A stretch of 64,000 nt of DNA from Ligustrum vulgare (Eukaryota; Streptophyta; Magnoliopsida; Lamiales; Oleaceae): positions 51,660,596 through 51,724,595 of the forward strand of contig OY743177.1 of assembly GCA_963555705.1 (NCBI GenBank), written 5' to 3'. The notes below the pieces were generated by a model. The model was given only the letters and a program-made list of their open reading frames with translations, made no database searches and was not told the origin of the DNA. A program made the position numbers and the translations under genes. Positions within the stretch are counted from its first letter, which is position 1. Each line of letters starts with the position of its first letter. Of the stretch, positions 22,400 through 34,106 are shown piece after piece.

Positions 22400-23920
22400 A
22401 ATAAATACACAGTTTCCCGTCCAACATAACTTTCTAAATTTTGAAATCTATGCTAAAAATGAATATGCAATAAATAAATAAAATAATGTAACAAATATTT
22501 TAGCAATTATTATGGTACATAACATTAGAATTCGTGTCATGCTATTAATGGCATCAAGATTTTAATTTATTTTAATGTATAAACTATTTTTTTGTTTTGT
22601 AATAATTATTATTCACTTGATAATTATTTTATTATATTTATCTATCTATATCTATACATCTATAAAAACAAATTACATGCCAAATATACACACACACATA
22701 GTTTTTCATTCAAAATAGCTTTCTAAATCTGGAAATCTATGCAAAAAAAAATTTAATAATGTAACAAATATTTTAGCAATTATTATGGTACATAGTATTA
22801 GAATGTGTTATGTTATTAATAAGATCAAGATTTTAATTTATTTTAACGCATAAACTATTTTTTTGTTTTTTAATAATTATTATTCACTAATTAATAATTA
22901 TTTTCTTATATTTAAGTCAAAAAATATGTAATACGAATGTCAAATCGAAGATCTCAATGACAAATTTAATACAAGGTAACAAGTAAGAAAAAAATGTAAA
23001 CATATCTATTCTATATCTATCTATCTATCTATAAAAATAAAGTACATGCCAAAAATAAAACACATATATTTTCTGCCCAAAATACATTTCTAAATCTGGA
23101 AATCTATGCAAAAAAATGATATGAAAAAAAAAAAAAATAATAATGTAAGAATATTTTAGCAATTATTATGGTACATAAAAATTGAATTCCTGTTATGATA
23201 TTATTGACATCAATATTTTAATTTATTTTAACGTATAAACTATTTTTTTTTTTTTGCAATAATTATTATTCATTTGATAATTATTTTATTATATATCTAT
23301 ATCTATATCTATCTATACATCTATAAAAACAAAGTACATGCCAAAAATACATACACGTAAATTCCCGTCCAAAATAACTTTCCAAATCTGAAAATCTATG
23401 CAAAAAAATAATATGGCAAAAAAAAAAATAATAATAATGTAACAAACATTTTAACAATTATTATGGTATGTAACTTTAGAGTTCGTGTTATGCTATTAAT
23501 GATATCACGATTTTAATTTATTTTAATGTATAAACTATTTTTTTGTTTTGTAATAATTATTTTTTTATATTTAAGTAAAAAATACATGTAATATGATTGT
23601 CAAATCGAAGATCTCAATAAGATGTTTAATATAAGATAATAAGTGAGAAAAAATTATAAACACATTATCCGTAAAATCATCTCAAATATCACATGTAAAA
23701 GTTTTTATATTTTTCTAACTCAATAACTCAATCATTTAAGTTCTATAATACTATATATAAACTATTTTTTGTATTAATTATTATTCTTTTTATAATTATT
23801 GTATTATTTTGAAGTCAAAAAAATGTGCAATATGAGTGTCAAATTAAAGATCTCAACTATAAATTTAATACAAAATAATAAGTGAGAGCAAATTATAAAT
23901 ATATTGTCTGTAGAATTGTC
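22400..23920 (+). repeat. AT-rich tandem repeat, unit about 286-366 bp
   Basis: The phrase AAATCTATGC(A)nT recurs at about 22447, 22733, 23099 and 23393. Each time it is followed by AATGTAACAAATATTTTAGCAATTATTATGG and a long AT block with (TATC)n. Spacings are 286, 366 and 294 bp. A secondary phrase TGTCAAATCGAAGATCTCAA occurs near 22937, 23606 and 23838. It looks like a locally amplified minisatellite that may derive from one transposon. Confidence 0.7.
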
Positions 23921-24645
23921 TCAAATATCAAATCGTCCGAAGTTTCTTAGTCTTCCTTCTCCTCTTGAAAATAAATTAATTTTTTTTTTTAATTTAAAAA
24001 AAATGTTGTCAATATCACATAAATATTTTTTCCTTTAAAAGCAGAAAATGAAAGAGAATAAAATGGAAGTGGTCATCGATGTATTTTTTTTTCTTTTCAT
24101 TTTAATAAAATTTTGAGGGCATATCATAGATATATCTATTTTTTCACTTATTACAAATTTTATTTAAATGTAACTTTTTTTTTTTTTTTATCTCACTTTA
24201 AGCTTTAAGTCAATTTAAATTCAAGTGTTTAAAAAAAAATCTGGAACGGTAAACATACAAATCGTAAAAAAAATTATGGTATGTATAATTGTACATTTTT
24301 TGTAATTAATTTTCTTCCTACGTTTCTCATTCTTAATTAAATATTCACTAATTTCACACATGTGAGATGCACTGACATATTCTATTGACTAATTATAATA
24401 TACTGACATGAAACTAATGGAAAAATCAATAAAAATAACAACGAATATATTAGTAGAACAACTTTTAGCATCTATATATTCTTGTGTCGATGACACAAGA
24501 GTAGGTTATAGCTAAATTTGACGACGCTCTCCTATTAGAATCATCAATATCAGATGACACCACGTTGCAGTTGAAATGATCTTTCCTATAAGGAATGCCA
24601 GAGGATTGTTCCTTGCCATAATCTATCACTTTCCTAGCCATCCCG
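23921..24645. other. AT-rich DNA without clear gene
   Basis: No gene or element boundary is evident. A minus-strand frame at 24465-24650 (GMARKVIDYGKEQSSGIPYRKDHF) is short and unrecognised. Confidence 0.35.
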
Positions 24646-26074
24646 TTCACAAATATCTCGTTAAGCGAAATATCCCCGCAAGTGTACGGGTCGTGAAGAG
24701 TAGTAAAAATGGACCTAGAAGTCAGGAATGTCGTCCCTCAGAGACTGCTCACTAAGTACCGAAATATGTAAATTCTTATCCTTATTTGAACAAATGATGA
24801 ATTTTGATGTTTGGACTAAAATTGAAGACTATAACTAAACAATTAAAGTTTGAAGAAAATGAACTTTCAAAATTGCTTTTGTTTTTAAATATGGTTATAA
24901 TGTAATTGGGATTCACGAATTCACCTAACCAATTAAATCAATTCCAATTCGAGGTTCTATTTTCTAAATATGTGTTCGGTCGAATTCACTAATTCAAATT
25001 GAGATTCCTCTCTCGAGTTTAAATCAACCCTACCTAAATAAGTCAACATTGTATCTCTACAGCGGGTCCAAATATTCCTTATCCAGATGCATTACAAACA
25101 AGATTTCACACACGACCGTAGTAATCACAAGAGTATATCTCTATCTCTCGTTCAATTACTGAATTTTTTACCTAGATCTATGTTATTAACTCACATCTCG
25201 GATTATAAAAATAACACATTAAATCATGAATAAGTGTCCAGTTCATTCACGCATTAAACGCAATAATAAATCAACACATGCATTGAATCGTTAAAACAAG
25301 GAACATGGAATTAAAATAATTGACTAGGCTACATCGTTCATCCCAACGTTAAGATTAGTTACACATCACGAACGAAGAACAAAAACAATAAAAATAATCA
25401 AACATAATGGAATTTATGAAATTAATGACAAGTAAAGAAATCTTACACCAAGAGTCGAATTCCTGTGTTAATCTTCTAAATTCCACCCCTTTTGCTGTGC
25501 TTGAATCTTCCTCTGAATTGATGTAGAATCGCCAAGAATTTTCTGTTATGAGGTTCACCAAAAGTCCCCCTTTCGTTCCTCTCACGCTGTATATATATCT
25601 TAGGGTAAATTCCCGCAAGAATTCTGTCAAAATCACACAAAAAGGCCCAAATTAGGCCCAGTCGAAAGCCCACGCGATTACGTGGGTTAGAATCCAGCGA
25701 TCACGTGGAGTAGTAATTTTCGCCTCTGTTAAAAAATTATGCAAATGTCGCTATCGCTCCTAGGTTAAGGAGACGATTGCGAGTGAAGACTTCTGAGGCG
25801 AATCTCCATCTTTTCTTTGCCTTTCAATTTGGTCCCTGGGCTTTATTTGTGTGGTGCGTCCTCAACTTCTGATTGATTAATTTGACCCCAAAACTTCTGT
25901 TTTTCTTCAATTGTATTTAATTTGACCTTTATTTCCCGCAATTGCTTCATTTTCCCTCTTTTTGAATATAATCTGAAATAACAACAAATAAACACAACTT
26001 AGATAGAATTTATTCAAAAATCACAATGACATATCCTAGTTTTGACATATCCCTAAGTGTATAAAATACACCCA
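24646..26074 (-). repeat. Family B gypsy LTR, minus orientation
   Basis: On the minus strand it runs from GTGTATTTTATACACTTAGGGATATGTC to ACCCGTACACTTGCGGGGATATTTC...TTTGTGAACG. It is homologous to the LTR at 34107-35546. Purine-rich AGTTTGGG sequence immediately before it, with missing bases at the LTR start, suggests a 3' LTR whose first bases were lost. Dyad words GCGATTAC/GCGATCAC (25674, 25697) and a TATATATATC box (about 25590) form its U3. Confidence 0.75.
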
Positions 26075-26283
26075 AACTATAATCATTGTTCATCCCATAA
26101 TGCCTCAGGTTCGTCTCAAACTTCCACCCAGGGAGAAATAATTAGACAACATGACAAAATCATTTTTTTTTTTTTTACTTCCTTCACCAACTTATCATGT
26201 GTGTGTGTGAATAGCCAAAATTAAACACATACTCATATCAAGATCCATTCAACATAGTGTGGATAAAAAATACATAAGCCCAG
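26075..26283 (-). mobile_element. Internal remnant upstream of family B LTR
   Basis: The minus strand reads GGATGAACAATGATTATAGTTTGGG before the LTR, similar to the pre-LTR sequence of element IV (GAAGAACAATAGTTCTAGTTTGGGGG). Only about 200 bases survive before the EDR2-like fragment begins. Confidence 0.5.
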
Positions 26284-26835
26284 ATCCCCGAGGGTTCTTT
26301 GATGGATCAGTTCTTAAAGGGGATGATGGATTCAGGAATTCAAGATTAAAATTGATAACCAATATTGTAAAAGGCCCATTGTGAGAAAAGCAGTTGGAGA
26401 GCAGGCTATCTGCGTTATTGGTCTAGCAGTTAATTGCAAGTATTGTTTAGGAGAAAACTTAATTGAAATTGATATAGATATTGGATCTTCAGTGGTTGCC
26501 AATGCGATTGTTCATCTAGCTTTTGGTTACATAACAACACTTACTGTTGACTTAGCTTTTCTCATAGAGGGTCAAACTGAATCAGAGCTTCTAGAAAGAA
26601 TACTAGGAGCCATACTAGAAGAGCATGGAGTACTTGCAGTCGTCCCTTCCAATGAGATTTTGGAAATCGTTTGGTCAGGGCCTCTCCCAACTTATTAAGC
26701 CAGGTGGTCAAGAAAGTGATTCCAACTCCCATGCAGACCGACGGTCAACAGGGATGTTGATCATAAAGGTAATGCCGACAAGTTATAGGTATTAGTTTTG
26801 GACACAATTAAATTCTCACTGAAAAAGTAGCATTA
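26284..26835 (+). pseudogene. EDR2-like (DUF1336) fragment, second copy
   Basis: It matches 38780-39115 and then 47705-47925, so it is a copy of the 3' part of the EDR2-like gene. The longest frame (26381-26698) reads VGEQAICVIG, then IGSSVVANAIVHLAFGYITT and VDLAFLIEGQTESEL, which is the DUF1336 core. It lacks the element IV insertion and also about 60 bases around that site (it goes from GGAGCC to GAAGAGCATGG). It retains bases that the 38.9-kb copy has lost. Frame shifts near both ends make it a pseudogene. It is flanked by gypsy remnants pointing outward. Confidence 0.85.
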
Positions 26836-27495
26836 AGTCCGTAGGGGTATTTTGAAACCTGATACTCTTTGATCTTAAAACAATCGTGGAGTTGCCAACC
26901 TAAAGTTCGCTACATGGGTCAATTAGAAAGCTTAAGGGAGTGGGGAAGACGCGATCATTCATCACGTTAGTTTTTAGAAATCATGCATTTATACTCGCAT
27001 AAGGGCTTTTAGATTAATAGTGGGTTTGAATTGCTTAGTATAAGCTTGAATGTCGAAGCACTCATTTAGTGGAGAGTCAGTGCATTTTTAGATTTTCGAA
27101 ATTGCCGGTAAAACGCAACCAAACTAGAGTGGAAAAGAAAAGAGTGATTTGAGAGTACCCTCTAGAATTGCATCCCGAGAGAGGAAAGAAAAATATTTAT
27201 TGGGGGATGAATGTCATGAGTGGGAAAGAAAAAGAATTTGACCACTAATGGTGGGTTTGTTTTGACTTGAAACCTCTTTACTCATCAATATTCTCGAAAC
27301 TTAATTGACAATTGAAAGTGACTATGCACACACACACACCGATCGAACATCGGATAAGCTAAACTTCTTTTTGGTAGCATTATTTGGAATTACACTTTTG
27401 AATTGATTATACAATTTTGCATTCATGAGTAATTTGCAAGTTATCTAACATTTTTTTATCTATATTCCATGTTACTTGATTGCACTAGTAGATAA

Positions 27496-27516
27496 TTTTG
27501 CTCGAGACGAGCAAAA
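27496..27516 (+). other. Pre-PPT hairpin, element III
   Basis: TTTTGCTCG-AGA-CGAGCAAAA is a perfect 9-bp stem with a 3-nt loop. It ends 17 nt before the LTR, like the hairpins at 5284 and 46050. Confidence 0.65.
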
Positions 27517-27533
27517 ACTCAAGTTTGGGGGTG

Positions 27534-29148
27534 TGATAAGTGTGCTTTACACATTTATTTAGTTCCTAAATTAGCAATTTAATTGACAAATTGAGTAAAT
27601 ATCTACTTATAAATTGTGTTTATCTTTTACAATTAGGTACAAACTCAATTGGAAAGAAAATGGACAAGATTGGAGAGCAATTGAGCTTAAAGAGGAGCAA
27701 ATTTGACGTTCAAGGACCAAATTGAAAGAAATCAAAAGTTTGAGGACTCAATTGCAACATCCCAAAAAGTTGAGGTCCAAGGTCTACTACTCAAATTCAA
27801 GGATAAAAACACAAGAGAAAGCAAAATGATTGCTTAATTTATGAATTTGAGTGAAAATGGATCAATCGCATACAAAAACATGAAGTTGGGACCAAAGTGC
27901 ACAAGTGCCAAATGTTGAGGACTTGGGCTGCAAAATAAAAGTTGAGGGACTTGGAAACATTTTAAAATCTGTTTTATCACTTTTTCACAGATTTTTGTAC
28001 TTGGACACATCAATTAAGAGAAAAACTAGTGTTTGAGACTATTTTGCTCAAGTTTCAAACCTTCAAGGACCAAGGGTGCAATTTTTCTTAACTTCGGCAT
28101 AAAAATATGATTGTGAACAGCAGCTGGGTCATCTTTTCTTCTCTCTTCTTCCTCTTTTCTTGCTGCTGGTCCGTTTTTCTTCTTCTTCTTCTTCTTCTTC
28201 TTCTTCTTCTTTTTATTTTTCTTTTCTTTTCTTTTCTTTGTTTTTTCTTTTTCTTTTCTTTTACCTACCTGATAAATATTTGAGAACAAATCAAGAGCAA
28301 GGAGAATACATCTAAAGTGGTGAAATATTTGGGGAAATCTTAGCCAAGTTTCAAAAAAGGGTTTTATCTATAACTTTGTATTTTCTCCATTATTTTGTCA
28401 AACTTGCAATGTATTGTTATAAATATTCTCATTTGTATCATTTTTATAACATGGGCTAATTTATTGTGTTGGAATTTATGGTAGTAATTTAACCTAGCTT
28501 GGATTAGTTTTAATATTTTCTATTTGATGATTAAATGCTTATTTCATGTGTATTTGTTATTGAGATTATTCCATGTGTTTGATTGATCACCGAATATATG
28601 TTTTGTGAAGTGTATGATAATCGAGAGATATTGTGCATTTTAGACCAAATGATAAATGCTCTAGGTTCTTGTTAAGGATTGAGATATACCTTAAACCCTA
28701 GATGATCCATTGAGCTATTTTCACAAAGATTTAAGGCAATTGATTGGGCTTTAATCGACATATAGATATAGTAGGTTAAACCAATTGATTAGGGTTAATT
28801 TCACTCGAGAGAGGTAATTAGCTAAACTTGAAAAATCGGGTCTAACATTGTAAATGAGTAATTTGTTAATTTACATGTTGAGAAATTAATTAGGCGGTAC
28901 TTAAACGAAACCATGAATCCCAATCACGTTTTCCTCAAAGATTTTCAAGTATTTTTATATTTCCATCTTTAGTAAACTCTTAGTTATTTTCCAAACTCTA
29001 TCGTTTAATTGTGTGTTTCTTCTTGTTGTTAGAATTAAATTAATTAAAGTTGTATAATCTAAAGTATACATTCCTCGTGGGATCGACAATTCGGACTCAA
29101 AAAGTCCACTTTATTACTTGTACGCGACCCATGCGCTTGCGGTACACA
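27534..29148 (+). repeat. 3' LTR of element III
   Basis: The LTR starts TGATAAGTGTGC directly after TTTGGGGGTG and ends near ...GCGGTACACA. A (TTC)n microsatellite lies at about 28177-28209. The shared 3' motif GTGGGATCGACAATTCGGACTC is at about 29078-29100. The exact end is uncertain by two or three bases. Confidence 0.75.
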
Positions 29149-29154
29149 CTATTT

Positions 29155-29255
29155 TGAGCGAACACTAGGTCTGATTAATTTTTTGTTAAGCAATTCTTTT
29201 ATTTGAGTTTTGAATTCTTGTGTATCTTATATGGTATACATCATTGGTCTGACTC
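29155..29255 (-). pseudogene. Start of viral reverse transcriptase, truncated
   Basis: The minus strand reads VRPMMYT, then after a stop EFKTQIKELLNKKLIRPS. This matches the conserved N-terminal approach of caulimovirid RT. It ends where the LTR of element III begins, so the polymerase core and YxDD site are missing. Confidence 0.75.
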
Positions 29256-29451
29256 TTATAATAACATTTTCTGTTTATTCTATTTTAGCTTTTGGATGAT
29301 GTGGTTTTCAAAATAATAATGGATTCTCTCCACAATTTTTTTCTAATTGATCAATGATTTTTTCCATGCTTATTTGTATGTTTGTTTTCAGGACTTTTTT
29401 ATACATTATTCTTTTATTTTTTATTTCATTTTATGTAATTGGTTTTTTGTC

Positions 29452-29883
29452 CTATTTATCACCACGTTGTGTTGGCTGAACCCTGTAAGGTCTAAATTCT
29501 CTCGGTATTTTTAGTAAATGTCCACAAAGTGTTTGTAACATTATCATGTAATTATTTTGTTTATAATATTGAAATTGTTGTATAAAGTCATTTTCTAGTA
29601 ATATATCACATTCTAATTTGTTATAATTATATATTTTATTTACAACTATTTGTTTACGCCTAAGTATTATATCAATTTTATCAGCACTATTAATTATTTG
29701 AGTATTTTCTCCTGTTACTCCTGTAATTTCTATCTTTCCATTAGTATTCCGTGATTTTATTAAGAAACTTTTGAATATTGTTATATCACTTCCTGTATCA
29801 ATTAATGCACATGTTGTTATATTAGTTTTAACAATTGTAACTTGTATGTAAACAGCCAATGGAAAACTTATTTGGTTATTCAT
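29452..29883 (-). pseudogene. Viral aspartic protease domain (second of two)
   Basis: The frame has the active-site motif LIDTGSD (29788-29802) and a second-half motif DILLENDF, then a basic stretch before the RT region. This is the usual place for the caulimovirid protease that cuts the polyprotein. Its ATG directly follows the stop of the upstream frame (TAA then ATG near 29884), which looks like a natural ORF boundary. The 143-residue frame is open, but the ORF breaks before RT. Confidence 0.8.
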
Positions 29884-29884
29884 T

Positions 29885-30270
29885 TATTCAGCTTTCTTAC
29901 ATAGTATAGTTTGACCATTATGGGTTATGTATAATCCTTCACGTTTTATACTATAATCTTCCAATCCATTTAGAAAACTCATTCCTAATATTATATGAGG
30001 ATTTACTATACTATTATCTATATGATATTGTACTAGTAGATTTATTCTTCCTATCTTTATTAGTACTTTAACTTCAAGTTCAGTAATATGTAATTATCCA
30101 TCAAAATTCATATATCTATACAGATCAGTTCTATGAGATATTAATAATTTATTCCTGTTTGAAACTATATGACTTTCACTAGCTCCTATATCAATTAATA
30201 TATTTGATCATTTTACATGTTCTTTTTCATTGAAATATTCACCTTCTATTTTCATATTTCCAGCATTTCT
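29885..30270 (-). pseudogene. First retropepsin-like domain, end of the MP-containing ORF
   Basis: The minus strand reads LIDIGASES with the active-site Asp codon at 30190-30192, and later IILGMSFLNGL, the second retropepsin signature. One stop interrupts the middle. It ends in TAA immediately before the ATG of the next protease domain. Two retropepsin-like domains in a row, split between two ORFs, is not an arrangement I know from well-studied caulimovirids. It could be a pseudo-protease. Confidence 0.6.
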
Positions 30271-30435
30271 ATGAAGTTTTATTTCCCTTGTATTACTAGT
30301 TTCTCCGAATTGTTTTCTATTGGGTAAACTTGTTGATCTTTTAATTAATCTGTCATCATCAAATGTTATGTTATTATTAGGATATTCTTCTTCACTTAAC
30401 TCTATAATTTCTGGTTCATTTTTTATTATAATAAG

Positions 30436-31206
30436 TTAATAGTTTCTTGGAACTAAACTTATTTGTTTATCTGATTCCACAGCTTTACCAATATCTTTGC
30501 ATTCTTTATGAATTTCAATATATGATTTTTTAGAATAAATGTTTCCATAATTAGAATTAATAAATGTGTATAATGCTCTATATTCTATAATCATAATTTT
30601 ATCTCCTGGTTCCATTATGTCATCTTTATATAATTTGAAATGTAGTCCTAAAACTTCATTAAAGTTTCTATCTTTCAATGATATACAATATTTTGGGTAA
30701 CATGTAAATATTAGTTTCTTATATGCTAGATTTCCTTCTACTGTTCCCAAATGACTGTCTTTTAAATTTATTATTTTTCCATCATGTAAACTTATAGTTA
30801 AAGGTGAATCTAACCCTTCTCTAAATAAAGACTTAAGCATTATTTGGATTCCTGCTAAATAAACATATTGGATCTATTCACTTTGTTTTTTATTGATCTT
30901 TGTTAATAATTTTGTAGCCATATTTTTTGTTAAAAGATTTAATTTATGTGTTCCTTGAGTAATTCTAACATCTATTGCTCTTTCAATTTTATGATATTCA
31001 TTTATTGCTATTCTTTCTCTTCTCCATATTCTGTCTAATATTTGCCATTTTCCTATTTTTAAATCTAAAGATAATTTTTGTATTTTTCTGAACTTATTAT
31101 TATCAAAAGTTACTTTTAATCCATAACCTTCTATTCCTTCATATTCTTGTATATATGTGTTTTTTTTTTCTATTTTTTCTATTTCTCCATTCTGACTCTG
31201 ATTCAT
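30436..31206 (-). pseudogene. 30K-superfamily movement protein of the endogenous virus
   Basis: Two frames cover it. 31206-30874 has LSLDLKIGKWQILDRIWRRERIAI. 30840-30436 has LFREGLDSPLTISLHDG, then GTVEGNLAYKKLIFTCYPKYCISL, then a PGDKIMIIEYR stretch. The PLF-REGLDSP...D...G.VE...YP..SL pattern is typical of pararetroviral movement proteins, which open plasmodesmata to virus. A frame break lies near 30860. Confidence 0.75.
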
Positions 31207-31332
31207 TGCTTTCTGAATCTGTTTTACTTATATAGACTTCTTGATCATAGTATTCTTCAATGTAAGATATTTCACTTAGTTCACTTTCTATTTCTAAATA
31301 TTCTTTTGTAATATTTTAACTTTCTTTTTGTT

Positions 31333-31374
31333 ACAATCAGGGCTTATATGCCCCATTTCTCCACAATTCTAACA
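31333..31374 (-). pseudogene. CCHC zinc finger of viral coat protein
   Basis: The minus strand encodes CX2CX4HX4C with core NCGEMGHISPDC, but a TAG lies between the first two cysteines. Such fingers end caulimovirid coat proteins and bind nucleic acid. Confidence 0.75.
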
Positions 31375-31746
31375 TTTGCATTGAATTTTGTCTTTCTTAT
31401 AAGTTTTATTTTTCTATTTTTTATTTGGATTGTATCTTCTTTTGTAATATCTTCTCTTAGGTTTTATATATTTTTTCCTAAAGTTTCTAAATTTTTTAAA
31501 CTTTCTAATTTTATATTTCCTTTTATTATTTTTTCTTCTTTCAGGGTTATATCCCTATTGGGTAGGTTTTTCCATATCTTCACAACATATTCTAGTTAAT
31601 TTTTCTGATTTCTTTAATAATTGTCTTTGTTGACATATGTATGCTAATCTTTCAAATAGAAATTTTATCATTCATCCTAATGATCTAGGTATTCCACGGT
31701 TATCTCTGATAAATTTTTCAAATTCTATTTTAAAGTATATTCCCCA

Positions 31747-32226
31747 TTAACCTAGTAATTTATTGTAATACATATCTCTGTATACTTCTTGATTTTTATT
31801 ACTATAGAATTGGACATAATAGTATTCTTTGAATTCACAAGTGTCTTCTTTGATTTTGCACGTGTCACATATTGTTAAATTTATTAATCTCATTCTTGCA
31901 TTATTTTTTTCTCTAATTGATTCAATTTCAGCATTACTTATCCAATTTTTTCCTAAAAATTCATCCGCAATATAATCTACTAACTTTTCTATACATTTTT
32001 TATTTGATTTTATTAGTTTTCTTTGTACATTTCTTCTTATTAATTCTTTCGTATCACTACTTATTCCTTCCCACCAATTTCTAACATGTCCTTCAGAACA
32101 TGCTACTAAAAAATCTGTCATTCTTTCATTATTTTCCCATGTGTCATCTTTATTGTATAAAAAGAACAATATCATTGAATCTGTCCAAGTTAATAAGGCT
32201 TTTTTAGTATCTATTTTCCAATCCAA
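31747..32226 (-). pseudogene. Coat-protein-like domain of the endogenous virus
   Basis: The 159-residue frame has WTDSMILFF, EGHVRNWWEGIS and a segment YIADEFLGKNW, then a Cys-containing stretch. The A/N-WW motif and its position before a CCHC finger match caulimovirid capsid proteins. The domain continues toward 31390 in broken frames. Confidence 0.7.
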
Positions 32227-32723
32227 ATATAGTTTTGTTCCTCCATGATTAATAGGTTTATCATTATTATTATTTGGTTTAAATCTATCTTATATTTATT
32301 CCCTTTAGGTGGTTGTCTATCTCTAATTCTATCATAATATTGTCGGTGTGGTTTACTCTATAAAGATGCATAACTTTGATCTGAATCTGGTATTTCTTGT
32401 TTGGAAGTTCCTATTGGAGTTGGGTTAGGTGCTCATCTAGTATTCATTAAAACTTGGTATTCATTAAAATTTTCTAGCCTTCATGGATCGAGATTTTCTA
32501 TAAGCAAATCTAATTTTTCATTCATTTTTATCTTGTTCTTCTTCAATTTTTTCTTCGGCTTTTAGTTTTCCTAAAGTTTTTTCTATGGATTTTTGTAATT
32601 CTAATTCTTTTTTTAGTATTTTTGGTAATATATTTTTTCTAAATTCATCATATATACTTCCTGCTTCTATTATAATTTTTTCTTGCTCAAAGTGTTTCTT
32701 TCCTATTCTAAATATTTCCTTTT

Positions 32724-32972
32724 TTATGAGTTTTTTTTGTCTATTTTCTTATCTTTGTTTTTATTATTTTCTTTAAATTCTCTAATATCTAGTTTTAGTA
32801 TATTTATATCATTTCTTACTTCTTTTAATTCATTTTTCACTTGTTGAACATCACATATTAATGATTTTATTAATATCTTCAGATCTTCAATATATTCACT
32901 TATTGACATTTTATATTCTTGGTTTAGTAGTTTGGATTTTTTGTACCCTAAATAATCTGTGATACATATCAT
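32724..32972 (-). pseudogene. Coiled-coil segment of the viral polyprotein
   Basis: Lys/Glu/Ile/Leu-rich residues with heptad spacing (EDLKILIKSLICDVQQVKNEL) suggest a coiled coil, as found near the start of caulimovirid polyproteins or virion-associated proteins. Neighbouring DNA (32500-33880) has the same Lys/Ile/Asn-rich coding bias in broken frames. Confidence 0.5.
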
Positions 32973-34019
32973 CTATTTTCATTTCTAATTTTTTGATTCT
33001 TTCTTCTATTGATATTATTCTTCCATTACCATTTTTCCTTATTTTCTCATTTAACTTATCTATTTTTTCTATGATTACTTCAATTTTATCTTGATTAATT
33101 AATTCTCCTGATTTTCTTTGGATTATTTCAATATTTCTTCATCTTTTTAACTTCTCCTATCATATCTTTTAATTCTTTAAATTGTATAGTAATTAGTTTA
33201 CTTTGAATATTTTGTAATTTTTCTTTGATATTCATATCTTGTATATTTAACTGTTATAATTCTTCAATAACCAATTTATCTTGTATGTTTATATTTTTAT
33301 ATGTTTGCCATAAAAAGGAACTTATCCAGTTTAATTGCTTGTTAAGAAATTCATCAGATTCTCCCCATGAGCTTAATGGTTGAAACATAGTTGTATTAGC
33401 TCCTTTTATTTGATATGATCCCACTGGTAGATTAATATTTTCTAGTATTTGTTTTTCAAATTTTATTTCTAGAAATTCCGTTATTAAATTCTTCCTCTGG
33501 TATGCTCAACTTCTAATCTTAGTTATGTGTCATATTTTACTTCTTTACATATCATTATATTATATTCAAAAAATTCTTCAATTGATCTTAGCACTGATTT
33601 TTTTTGTTGTGCTCTATAATATTTTATGTAGTATTTTATTTCTCCAGTTATATCATATTTTTCCATATTGATTTTTTCTTTGTTATTTATGATCATAAGT
33701 ATATTAGGTAATTGTTTTAAAATTGTATTAAAAAAATTTATATTTTTTTTTTTACTTTCTAATGATTTTAATCTTAGAAATCATTTTCTTTTTATATTTT
33801 CTCTCTTCTATCATTTGATCTAATAGATTTCCTCTTTGTTCTGTTATTGAATCTAATTTTTCATTTGTTTTCATATCTAGATATTTGATTAATAAAGGAT
33901 CTCCTCTATGATAATCCATTTCTATAATCTTTATATAATTCTTTTAGTATGTCTTTGTGGATTAAATCTAATATTTCGTTTATGATAAAATCTTTTTTTA
34001 TTATATCGAAATTTATTAG

Positions 34020-34056
<37 letters not shown>

Positions 34057-34106
34057 TTGTCTAAATCTTTTAGAGTTCTCAAGATTTCTATTTTATAATT
34101 ATCGGG

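Larger units (their letters stand above)
26836..29148 (+). mobile_element. Element III: 3' part of an Athila-like gypsy element
   Basis: About 700 bases of internal DNA, a hairpin (27496-27516) and a purine tract (27523-27533) precede a complete LTR (27534-29148). The internal part shares (CA)n followed by GAxCATCGGATAA/GAA with element IV (27330-27360 versus 45865-45900). The 5' LTR, gag and protease are gone: the left break lies next to the EDR2-like fragment. The LTR abuts the virus-derived block at 29149. Confidence 0.75.

Noticed and set aside
28026..28289. Lys/Glu-rich 87-residue minus frame
   Set aside because: It translates a (TTC)n microsatellite inside an LTR.
31348..31599. Hydrophobic plus-strand frame resembling a membrane protein
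   Set aside because: It is the opposite strand of AT-rich viral coding DNA; Lys/Asn-rich codons read in reverse give Phe/Leu/Ile.
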